A stretch of 8,986 bases of DNA, from NCBI GenBank assembly GCA_009787945.1, contig WQSI01000011.1, positions 17,576 to 26,561 of the forward strand. The letters run 5' to 3'. Positions 1 to 6,010 of the stretch are shown here, one piece after another (position 1 is the stretch's first letter; every line of letters starts with the position of its first letter). The notes under the pieces were generated by a model that saw nothing but the letters and a program-made list of their open reading frames with translations, did not search any database and was not told the DNA's origin. This DNA is from Defluviitaleaceae bacterium (lineage in GTDB: Bacteria; Bacillota; Clostridia; Lachnospirales; WRAX01). A program made the position numbers and the translations under genes.

Positions 1-696
1 GATTTTGAAGTGGCAGATGCAACCTTTGAGAAAAAGCTGATGTTTATTGACGCAAAGGTGGAGGTTGCCCCTCATACCGCGGTGCTTAACGCTCATATGG
101 AGCTTTGCCGCATGGGCAAAATCGCCAAGGAAAACCTAACAATAGCCTTGGATGCTTTTTTTGAAAAAAGCCCAGAAAAGGTTGAAAAAGTCTATAAAAA
201 TGAAGGTGTTGTAAATTACCTTAACCATAATATCGCCGCCAAACTTGCTTGGATAAACCGCATGCCTTTGTCTAACGCGGAAGCCAAGAAGGTGGGAGAT
301 ATGTTCTGGATTTTGTCTGATATTGAGCGGGTTAGCGACCATGCCGAAAACATTGCAGAATACGCTGAAATTATGATTGACAACGAAAAGATGAGGTTTT
401 CTGAAGAAGCTCTTTTGGAGATGAAAAACCTTGGTAATGTGGTTGTGGAGCTTGTTGAAAAGGCTTTGGAAGTGTATGAAAAACATGACGAAAACATGTT
501 GCCAAAAATCCAAATTTTAGAGGATAAAACCGATGCCCTGTCGGGAGAATACACAGAAAACCACATAAACCGCCTTATTGCCGAAACATGTGAACCCCGC
601 TGCGGAGCAATTTTCACCGACATGATTGGGGATTTAGAGCGCAGCGGCGACCACGCCAACAACATCGCATTTTCAATTTTGCCTAGCAAAAAATAA
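1..696 (+). CDS. Na/Pi cotransporter family protein, C-terminal PhoU-like domain (5' end outside window)
   Basis: The reading frame is open from base 1 with no start signal; the GTG at 10 has no ribosome binding site. This is therefore the last ~231 residues of a longer gene. The visible part is all helical and carries two PhoU-type motifs, DIERVSDHAENIAE near residue 107 and DLERSGDHANNIAF near residue 210. These are the metal-binding E/D-R-x-x-DH-x-x-NIA signatures of the two three-helix bundles of PhoU. The preceding text (EKKLMFIDAKV..TAVLNAHMELCRMGKIAKENL) resembles the linker and PhoU-like tail of NptA/YjbB-type sodium-phosphate cotransporters rather than a free PhoU, whose start would be visible. 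Such proteins sit in the membrane with the PhoU tail in the cytoplasm. It ends TAA and is followed within 10 bases by a terminator hairpin. A stand-alone PhoU fused to something else upstream cannot be excluded. Confidence 0.85.
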   Translation, partial: DFEVADATFEKKLMFIDAKVEVAPHTAVLNAHMELCRMGKIAKENLTIALDAFFEKSPEKVEKVYKNEGVVNYLNHNIAAKLAWINRMPLSNAEAKKVGDMFWILSDIERVSDHAENIAEYAEIMIDNEKMRFSEEALLEMKNLGNVVVELVEKALEVYEKHDENMLPKIQILEDKTDALSGEYTENHINRLIAETCEPRCGAIFTDMIGDLERSGDHANNIAFSILPSKK

Positions 697-699
697 CAA

Positions 700-728
700 A
701 AAATCCCCGACCCTTTGGCGGGGATTTT
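700..728 (+). terminator. Intrinsic terminator of the PhoU-domain gene
   Basis: The stem AAAATCCCC (700-708) pairs with GGGGATTTT (720-728) around an 11-base loop, starting 4 bases after the stop codon. The flanking A and T tracts let it work in both directions. Its core, CCCCGACCCTTTGG, recurs at 1048-1061 at the end of nudC. Confidence 0.75.
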
Positions 729-753
729 ATATTGCAGACAAACCCTCTCCAGT

Positions 754-779
754 CGTCACCCCGCACTTGATGCGGGGTC
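754..779 (+). repeat. REP-like palindrome, left copy
   Basis: The stem CCCCGCA (759-765) pairs with TGCGGGG (771-777) across the loop CTTGA, preceded by CGTCA. It matches the reverse complement of 993-1018 at 18 of 26 positions. From memory, CGTCA..CTTGA..GGG palindromes resemble dispersed palindromes of Alphaproteobacteria; that is not proof of origin. Confidence 0.6.
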
Positions 780-813
780 TTGTCAGTTGTTCCTATCCTG
801 CTACTATAGGGGT

Positions 814-978
814 TATACTCATTTCCTGCCAAAACAGTGACAAGAAACGCAGGATTTTTGTTCGATTGCAAGGAGCAAGGTTCTGTGCGTACCCATAGGT
901 ACGTGCAGGTTCTTGTGACGTAGTCAATCGGACAAAAAGACAAGTTTATTGTTGCTGTTTTGGCAGGAAATGAGTATA
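814..978 (+). repeat. Structured hairpin element, copy 1 (candidate RNA)
   Basis: The outer helix 814-848/944-978 has 24 perfect pairs at its base, then two G.U pairs and one G/A mismatch. An internal loop contains AGGA (851-854) opposite GAC (939-941). A 14-bp middle helix follows (855-868/925-938, one G.U). A larger internal loop carries GGTTC on each side (879-883 and 908-912). An 11-bp apical stem (883-893/898-908, tandem U.G/G.U) closes on the loop CATA. The same plan with different stem bases occurs at 3522-3685. Wobbles are G.U only when read on the + strand, so that strand is the likely RNA. No protein-coding content. Family not recognised. Confidence 0.75.
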
Positions 979-992
979 GTTATTGCTGATGG

Positions 993-1018
993 GCTCCCGT
1001 GTCAAGCATGGGATGACG
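993..1018 (-). repeat. REP-like palindrome, right copy (inverted)
   Basis: CCCGTG (996-1001) pairs with CATGGG (1007-1012) across TCAAG, ending in TGACG. It is the inverted partner of 754-779. Two stem positions differ by compensating changes (C-G to T-A and A-T to G-C), so the fold rather than the sequence is kept. Confidence 0.6.
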
Positions 1019-1047
1019 AGTTTGTAGGGTTTACCATCAGTCTGAAA

Positions 1048-1070
1048 CCCCCGACCCTTTGGGGGATTTA
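1048..1070 (-). terminator. Terminator hairpin overlapping the nudC stop
   Basis: CCCCC (1048-1052) pairs with GGGGG (1061-1065). On the minus strand it begins at the nudC TAA codon (1070-1068) and is followed only by TTTCAGA, so the U-tract is short. The loop GACCCTTT is identical to that of the terminator at 700-728. Confidence 0.5.
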
Positions 1071-1910
1071 TATTGGGTGAATATTAGCGCGAAACGCCTC
1101 TATCATATTCCATGTAAGGCTCATAGCCCCTGTGTCGTCTTTAGGGATTTGGCTTCTGTGAAACCAGGTGGCTTCTGAAAGCTCGTTTTTGTCCACTTCA
1201 ACAGTGGTGTCGTCGCAAATATCTGCAAAGAAACCCATCAGAAGGGATTGGGAAAATGCCCAGGGCTGGCTTTTATAATAGCGTATATTGCGAACCTTCA
1301 AGCCCACTTCTTCTAGGATTTCCCGCTTAACTGTTTCTTCCAGAGTTTCTCCGATTTCCGCAAACCCCGCCACAAGGGCGTATCTATCATACCCAGAGGC
1401 GTATTTTGTTAAAAGCAAATTGTCGCCATTTGTTATACCTACGATAACAACAGGGGATATTTGTGGATATTTCGTTAAGCCGCATTTAGGGCATAATAAC
1501 GCCCTTTCTGTGGTGCTATGTTCCATCTGGCTTGCACATTTGCCACAAAAACGGTTGCTGTCATACCAAGTGGCTAAATGCAACCCAGTCAGCACAGCAA
1601 AAACAAGGTGCTTTGGCTTAAACTCGTTTAAGGGCAGACGGATGTTGACATAGGTGAAGCCTTCCAGCTCCTCAACCTCCCCTGTGTGGAGATAAAAACC
1701 CATTCCATCAAGGGTAAACAAAAATAGCAAGCTCTCCCCTTTAAAATGTCGGTATTGGGGTAGCTTGATTTCTTTTGTTTCTACATTCAGCAACACCTGT
1801 CCGTCGCGGCAAACCAAAACAAAATCCTCATCTCGTGGCGGGCGCGGGCTGTATACATTATCTAAAATATGCGGGGCAATGTCTTGTATCATACAAATAC
1901 CATAACACAT
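1068..1910 (-). CDS. nudC: NAD(+)/NADH pyrophosphatase (Nudix hydrolase)
   Basis: Splits NAD(H) into NMN(H) and AMP; NudC enzymes can also remove NAD caps from RNA. Three things identify it. There is a zinc ribbon with C122-GK-C125 and C140-PK-C143. There is a perfect Nudix box (G182-x5-E188-x7-REILEEVGL, ending at 204), where the glutamates bind Mg. Just after the box is the NADH-pyrophosphatase signature SQPWAFSQS (214-222; SQPWPFPxS in the family). At 280 residues it has normal family length. I place the start at ATG 1910-1908 because GGAG lies 5-6 bases upstream. An ATG at 1949 would overlap hemW and lacks such a site. It is the last gene of a minus-strand operon, 25 bases after the hemW stop. 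It ends on a hairpin that contains its stop codon. Confidence 0.92.
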   Translation of the reverse strand: MCYGICMIQDIAPHILDNVYSPRPPRDEDFVLVCRDGQVLLNVETKEIKLPQYRHFKGESLLFLFTLDGMGFYLHTGEVEELEGFTYVNIRLPLNEFKPKHLVFAVLTGLHLATWYDSNRFCGKCASQMEHSTTERALLCPKCGLTKYPQISPVVIVGITNGDNLLLTKYASGYDRYALVAGFAEIGETLEETVKREILEEVGLKVRNIRYYKSQPWAFSQSLLMGFFADICDDTTVEVDKNELSEATWFHRSQIPKDDTGAMSLTWNMIEAFRANIHPI

Positions 1911-1935
1911 TTTGACTCCGCAGTCAATATACCCG

Positions 1936-3054
1936 TTATAAAAACTCACAAAAAACAGTGTTTGATAGGTCTAGCCCTTTGGGGGTTAGGCTTATTTTGT
2001 TGTTTTTTTGCACCAAAAGCCCTTGGTTTAGAAACCCAGTCAAAACCTCACCATACACCTCAAAAATATCTTGATTAAAGCGGTTTTTAAAGTCTGCGAC
2101 GCAGATGCCCTCTGTTAAGCGCAAACCTAGCAAGGCAAACTCTGCCATTTGGGTTTGTTTGTCGATGGTTTCCGTGTGCGAGAATGAAAAATCGCCTTTT
2201 ATATAGCTTTCTAGGCACTCTGTCTTTTTTAGGCGTTTGCCCCCGAAATATGACGACGCTCCAAGCCCCAAGCCGAGATATTCCCGTCCCGTCCAATATC
2301 CCAAATTATGACGGCACATATAGCCTTCCTTTGCCCAATTGGAAATTTCATAATGCTCAAAACCCGCCTCTGCCAACTTCTCTTTGGCAAGGGCGTACAT
2401 TTGCCTGTCTAAAGCATCATCAGGAATTGCATCCACAAGGGGCTTGTTTTCCGCCAGGGGCGTGCCGCCCTCTACCGACAGTGCGTAACAAGAAATATGG
2501 GTTATAGGCAAGCTCAACGCCGCGTCAAGGCTTGCCTTGAAATTGTCAAGGGTTTGATGGGGCAGGGCAAAAATCAAATCAACACTAATATCATCAAAGC
2601 CTGCTTTTTGCGCCATTTCAACAGCCTTGCGGGCGGCATCTGCATTATGCACCCGCCCAATATGTTTTAAAATCTCATCATCAAAACTTTGCACCCCAAA
2701 ACTGATTCGCCTAAAACCCAGCCCGTACAACTCCGCCAAATACGTCTTGTCAACAGTATCAGGATTAGCTTCAACGGACATATGGCAATTTTTGTACAAC
2801 GAAAAATTGTCATTTAAGGCGCGCAAAATACCACCTAATTGCCCAGTTGTAAGCAGGCTAGGTGTGCCGCCTCCAAAAAACACCGTTTCAACGGAATAGC
2901 CCATGAAATCCGCCCCACTTGCGGCAATGTCCTCTTCCAAAGCTTTAACATAATCCTCAATTTGACAGGGTTTATCATCAAAGGTCAAAAAGTCGCAATA
3001 ATGACAGCGGCTTTTGCAGAAGGGTATGTGGATGTAAATGGACAGGGGTTTCAT
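1936..3054 (-). CDS. hemW: Radical SAM heme chaperone HemW (oxygen-independent coproporphyrinogen III oxidase-like)
   Basis: A radical S-adenosylmethionine protein of 372 residues. The cluster-binding motif C13-KSR-C17-HY-C20-DF is at the N-terminus. It is followed by the SAM-binding GGGTPS (61-66) and by CRHNLGYWTGREYLGLG in the C-terminal half, the HNxxYW signature of the HemN/HemW group. The short N-terminus and C-x3-C-x2-C-D-F spacing fit HemW, which binds heme and delivers it to respiratory proteins, rather than true HemN, which is longer. Many such genes are labelled coproporphyrinogen dehydrogenase by default. The start is ATG 3054-3052, with GGAG 6 bases upstream; the frame continues further but has no better start. 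Its ATG overlaps the TGA of the upstream membrane-protein gene (ATGA), implying translational coupling. nudC follows 25 bases later. Confidence 0.92.
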   Translation of the reverse strand: MKPLSIYIHIPFCKSRCHYCDFLTFDDKPCQIEDYVKALEEDIAASGADFMGYSVETVFFGGGTPSLLTTGQLGGILRALNDNFSLYKNCHMSVEANPDTVDKTYLAELYGLGFRRISFGVQSFDDEILKHIGRVHNADAARKAVEMAQKAGFDDISVDLIFALPHQTLDNFKASLDAALSLPITHISCYALSVEGGTPLAENKPLVDAIPDDALDRQMYALAKEKLAEAGFEHYEISNWAKEGYMCRHNLGYWTGREYLGLGLGASSYFGGKRLKKTECLESYIKGDFSFSHTETIDKQTQMAEFALLGLRLTEGICVADFKNRFNQDIFEVYGEVLTGFLNQGLLVQKNNKISLTPKGLDLSNTVFCEFL

Positions 3055-3476
3055 TTGCTTCTCCTTCGCTTTTCTTTTTGTGAGATTGCGCAGTGGACGA
3101 CCAGGCTGACGATAGCCCCAACAGCAGGGGCTACAGCTATCGTCCAAAGCAGACCCGCGGTGTTCTGAGTAGGCTCCACAATCCTTATTCGGGCAGGGTT
3201 TTCAATATCAATGCGCACATAAAACCCCCTTCCAACCGTAACCGACCCTACAGGATTGGTTACTCTAAAGGTTTCATCCCCAAATTCAAATTCAATTAAA
3301 TTGGTTTCTATGCCAGTTTCACCTTCGGGTAAAATTGCGATGCCACGAACAACCTCATATCCCTGCATAGCGAGGGTATCCCGCACATGGAAAAACAGCC
3401 CGCCCAAGGCGAAAGCAACCGTTAAAATAGCAAAAAATACAATTAAGCCCTTGGTTTGGCGGACATGCTCATTCAT
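3051..3476 (-). CDS. Small two-TM membrane protein, DUF3592-like
   Basis: A 141-residue protein of unknown function. A hydrophobic helix spans residues ~11-29, a ~75-residue beta-rich soluble segment follows, a second hydrophobic helix spans ~107-131, and the tail is very basic (KEKRRRSK). The positive tail suggests both termini are cytoplasmic and the middle domain is outside. The stretch GRGFYVRIDIENPARIRI resembles the v-Y-d-p-xNP segment typical of DUF3592 proteins, and the TM-domain-TM plan agrees; I cannot confirm this without a profile search. The start at 3476 has a good ribosome binding site (GAGGG about 6-7 bases upstream). It is the first gene of the operon with hemW, which it overlaps by ATGA, and nudC. 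Only 46 bases separate it from hairpin element copy 2, so the operon promoter must be in that gap or inside the element. Confidence 0.75.
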   Translation of the reverse strand: MNEHVRQTKGLIVFFAILTVAFALGGLFFHVRDTLAMQGYEVVRGIAILPEGETGIETNLIEFEFGDETFRVTNPVGSVTVGRGFYVRIDIENPARIRIVEPTQNTAGLLWTIAVAPAVGAIVSLVVHCAISQKEKRRRSK

Positions 3477-3521
3477 ATATAACCCTCTTTTTTACAAACG
3501 CCATTGTGTGTTAATCCGCAA

Positions 3522-3685
3522 TAGACCCGTTCCGAAACCTGCTTTCGTCAGATTTTTGAGGATTTTTGTTGAAATGCAAGGGGGCAGGTTCCTCGCATAC
3601 CCAAAGGTATGCGAGGGTTCTGACGCTGTAGCATTTCGGCAAAAAGACCAAAAAGATGGCGGAATGAGGTTTCGGAACGGGTCTA
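3522..3685 (+). repeat. Structured hairpin element, copy 2 (candidate RNA)
   Basis: The outer helix 3522-3558/3649-3685 has 19 perfect pairs at its base, a 2x2 mismatch, eight pairs (two G.U), tandem G/A mismatches (3551-3552 with 3655-3656) and six more pairs. AGGA (3559-3562) faces GAC (3646-3648). A 15-bp middle helix follows (3563-3577/3631-3645, two G.U). An internal loop carries GGTTC at 3587-3591 and 3616-3620. An 11-bp apical stem (3591-3601/3606-3616) closes on CAAA. The plan matches 814-978 while the outer and apical stem sequences differ. It lies in the 235-base gap between pnp and the DUF3592-like gene, antisense to both. Confidence 0.75.
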
Positions 3686-3711
3686 ACGGCGTTGTTTGGT
3701 GTAGGAATAGT

Positions 3712-5919
3712 TTATCTTCTCGGTGGTCTACGGTCGCCACCTCTATTCGGCGGACCGCTACTTGGTTTTTTAGCTGGAGGCTTGCTGTCCTCGTACCCTG
3801 GAATTGTAGCTTTGTGGGAGAAGTTCAAGCGTCCTGTGTCGTCAATTTCGATAAGGCGCACGGCAAGCTCGTCGCCGACCTTCACCACGTCCTCGACGGC
3901 GTTTACACGCTCTACTGCAAGCTGGCTGATGTGGCAAAGCCCGTCTTTACCTGGGGCAATTTCTACAAAAGCACCAAAGGACATAAGGCGCACAACCTTG
4001 CCCTTGAACACTGCGCCAACCTCTGGCGTTTCGAGGATAAGGTTTATCATGGCAACGGCTTTTTGGATGTTGTCCATATTTGTGCCAACAACATAAATTT
4101 TCCCGTCGTCCATAGTGTCGATAGAAATGCCGCCAAGCTCACGTTTAGAGCCGCCACATTCGTCAATAATTTGGTGGATAACCTTACCTTTTGGCCCGAT
4201 AACCTCGCCCATGCGCTCTGGGTCAATTTGTATCATAACGATTTTCGGCGCGTATTTGGAAATTTGCGGGCGTGGGGTGGATATTGCGGGGTTCATGCTG
4301 TTTTCAAGGATTTCAAGGCGGGTTTTGCGGCAATGGTCAAGGCTGGCTTTGATGATTTCGTGGGTTAGCCCCTCAATTTTCATATCTAGCTGAATTGCGG
4401 TGATGCCCGCATCTGTTCCTGCCACTTTAAAGTCCATGTCGCCAAAGAAATCTTCAATACCTTGGATGTCGTCAATCAAAATATATTCGTCGTCAGTAGC
4501 CCCTGTGACAAGCCCTACAGATATACCTGCAACAGGCTTTTTCAGCGGCACACCTGCCGCCATTAGGGAAAGAGAGCTTCCGCAAACTGCCGCCTGTGAA
4601 GTTGAGCCGTTAGAGCTTACAACTTCGCTTACAGTGCGGATGGCATATGGGAAATCTTCCACATCTGGCAAAACAGGAAGCAGAGCCTTTTCCGCCAAAG
4701 CACCATGACCAATTTCCCGCCTTCCCGGCCCGCGGTTTGGACGGGTTTCCCCAACGGAATAGCTTGGGAAGTTGTAATGGTGCATGTAACGCTTCTGCTC
4801 TTCCCCTAAATCCAAGCCATCAAGACGCTGCACGTCTGACATGGAGCTTAGGGTGGTAACGGTCATAACCTGGGTTTGCCCGCGGCTGAAAATGGCAGAG
4901 CCGTGGGTGCGCGGCAAAATGTCAACAGAGCTGTGGAGGTTGCGAAGTTGGTTCGCTGTCCTGCCGTCTGGGCGTTTGCCGTCCACCAAAATCATTTTGC
5001 GCACGGTTTCCTTTTCAAATTTGTAAATCGCTTGCCCAATCCAGCCTTCAATGTCGCTTACATCTTCAAACTGGGGCGCAAGAGCTTCCTTAGTTTCTTC
5101 TTTGATAAGACTTAAAGCCTCGTCACGCATTTGCTTAATCTCAAAAAACACAGCTTCTTCCATGCGCTGGCTGCCTATAAAGTTGGTAACTGCGCTATAA
5201 ATTTCCGCAGGAATTTCCATGCTTTCAAATGATTTTTTAGGCTTGCCTTCCTTGGCAACGATACTCTCAATAAACTCAACAATTCTCACGTTTTCATCAT
5301 GGGCAAGCTCGATGGCTTTCATCATTGTGGCTTCGTCCACTTCATTTGCCCCTGCCTCTATCATCATTACCTTATGTTTGGTGGATGACACAGTAAGATG
5401 AAGCTGGCTGGCTTCCCTTTGCTCTTCATTAGGGCAAACGATAAGCTGCCCGTCAACAAGCCCAATGTTTACAGAAGAAACAGGACCGTTAAAAGGTATG
5501 TCAGAAATAGCAAGGGCAATGTTTGCGCCAATCATAGCGGCAACCTCTGGAGCATGGGTTTGGTCGCAGCACCAAACGGTGGCAACCACAGCCACATCAT
5601 TGCGCATATTGTCAGGAAATAGAGGGCGGATTGGTCTGTCTATTAAACGAGAAGCCAAAACAGCCTTTTCTGTTGGGCGGCCTTCGCGCTTAATAAAGCC
5701 TCCAGGTATTTTGCCAACGGCATACAATCTTTCTTCATAGTCACAAGATAGGGGGAAGAAATCAATCCCTGCCCTTGGTTTTTCGCTCATGGTGGCGGTA
5801 CACAAAACAACGGTTTCGCCATAATGTATTACACATGCGCCATCTGCTTGCTCTGCAACTCTGCCCACTTCCACTTTAAACGGGCTTGTACCCAATGTCA
5901 TTTCATAAGTTCTGTGCAT
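3712..5919 (-). CDS. pnp: Polyribonucleotide nucleotidyltransferase (PNPase)
   Basis: Phosphorolytic 3'-5' exoribonuclease of mRNA turnover, acting as a cytoplasmic trimer. The 735 residues contain a first RNase PH domain (~12-145), a helical linker (~150-300) and a second RNase PH domain (~320-540). The second holds the phosphate-site region CGSSLSLMAAG (446-456) and the metal-binding GDMDFKVAG (493-501). A KH domain (~556-615, GPKG loop at 575-578) and an S1 domain (~633-702) follow, then a basic, proline-rich tail. The KH domain seems to carry about six to eight extra residues (GGSKRELGG, 589-597) between its helix and next strand. The start is ATG 5919-5917, because AGAGGAG lies just upstream and HRTYEMTLG is the usual N-terminus; the frame runs 27 codons further without support. 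It lies 91 bases downstream of rpsO, with two hairpins between. Hairpin element copy 2 begins about 26 bases after its stop. Confidence 0.97.
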   Translation of the reverse strand: MHRTYEMTLGTSPFKVEVGRVAEQADGACVIHYGETVVLCTATMSEKPRAGIDFFPLSCDYEERLYAVGKIPGGFIKREGRPTEKAVLASRLIDRPIRPLFPDNMRNDVAVVATVWCCDQTHAPEVAAMIGANIALAISDIPFNGPVSSVNIGLVDGQLIVCPNEEQREASQLHLTVSSTKHKVMMIEAGANEVDEATMMKAIELAHDENVRIVEFIESIVAKEGKPKKSFESMEIPAEIYSAVTNFIGSQRMEEAVFFEIKQMRDEALSLIKEETKEALAPQFEDVSDIEGWIGQAIYKFEKETVRKMILVDGKRPDGRTANQLRNLHSSVDILPRTHGSAIFSRGQTQVMTVTTLSSMSDVQRLDGLDLGEEQKRYMHHYNFPSYSVGETRPNRGPGRREIGHGALAEKALLPVLPDVEDFPYAIRTVSEVVSSNGSTSQAAVCGSSLSLMAAGVPLKKPVAGISVGLVTGATDDEYILIDDIQGIEDFFGDMDFKVAGTDAGITAIQLDMKIEGLTHEIIKASLDHCRKTRLEILENSMNPAISTPRPQISKYAPKIVMIQIDPERMGEVIGPKGKVIHQIIDECGGSKRELGGISIDTMDDGKIYVVGTNMDNIQKAVAMINLILETPEVGAVFKGKVVRLMSFGAFVEIAPGKDGLCHISQLAVERVNAVEDVVKVGDELAVRLIEIDDTGRLNFSHKATIPGYEDSKPPAKKPSSGPPNRGGDRRPPRR

Positions 5920-5939
5920 AATCTCTCCTCTGGTAAAGC

Positions 5940-5958
5940 GGGTGGATAATATCCACCC
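5940..5958 (-). promoter_or_regulatory. Hairpin in the pnp leader
   Basis: GGGTGGATA (5940-5948) and TATCCACCC (5950-5958) form a near-perfect palindrome, 20 bases upstream of the pnp start. It has no U-tract, so it is not a terminator. In enterobacteria, pnp leader hairpins are RNase III sites through which PNPase limits its own expression; a similar role here is inference. Confidence 0.45.
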
Positions 5959-5970
5959 CTGCAATATTCG

Positions 5971-5996
5971 TAAAAAGGGGCGACAAAAGCCGCCCC
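5971..5996 (-). terminator. Terminator-like hairpin between rpsO and pnp
   Basis: On the minus strand GGGGCGGC, a TTTT loop and GTCGCCCC fold (one G.U) and are followed by TTTTTA. It starts 14 bases after the rpsO stop. It probably ends part of the rpsO transcripts while leaving some read-through into pnp. Confidence 0.7.
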
Positions 5997-6010
5997 CCAA
6001 AGTTTAAAAA

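Larger units (their letters stand above)
704..1075. other. Nested intergenic structure (gene-free 697-1067)
   Basis: This is the only gene-free stretch over 300 bases, lying between two convergent genes. It is ordered symmetrically. A near-direct repeat (704-734 and 1048-1075, each a terminator hairpin followed by ATATTG) forms the edges. Inside these is an inverted pair of REP-like palindromes (754-779 and 993-1018). In the centre is a 165-base hairpin element (814-978). The minus-strand ORF that can be read across 683-943 has no ribosome binding site and follows the palindromes, so I do not call it a gene. The layout is what an insertion that duplicated its target terminator would leave, or successive insertions of palindromic elements into one another. 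Confidence 0.6.

Noticed and set aside
879..912. Apical hairpin as a group II intron domain V
   Set aside because: The GGTTC flanks recall domain V, but there is no AGC triad and no two-base bulge, both copies have a CAWA loop, and no other intron domains or reverse transcriptase are visible.
683..943. Minus-strand open frame across the palindromes and half of element copy 1
   Set aside because: It overlaps a terminator, a REP-like palindrome and one arm of a hairpin, with no ribosome binding site and no protein-like composition.
814..978. Retron msr-msd or IS200/IS605-type element
   Set aside because: No reverse transcriptase, TnpA, TnpB or IscB-like gene is in the window near either copy, and neither copy shows known end motifs.
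814..3685. CRISPR array or direct tandem repeats formed by the two element copies
   Set aside because: Only two copies, over 2.5 kb apart, each a single long hairpin; no spacer-repeat periodicity anywhere in the window.
3256..4368. Long + strand open frame (370 codons) opposite the 3' part of pnp
   Set aside because: It lies antisense to the well-identified pnp and crosses element copy 2, has no ribosome binding site and shows no domain. It is a shadow of the GC-rich third-position pattern of pnp.
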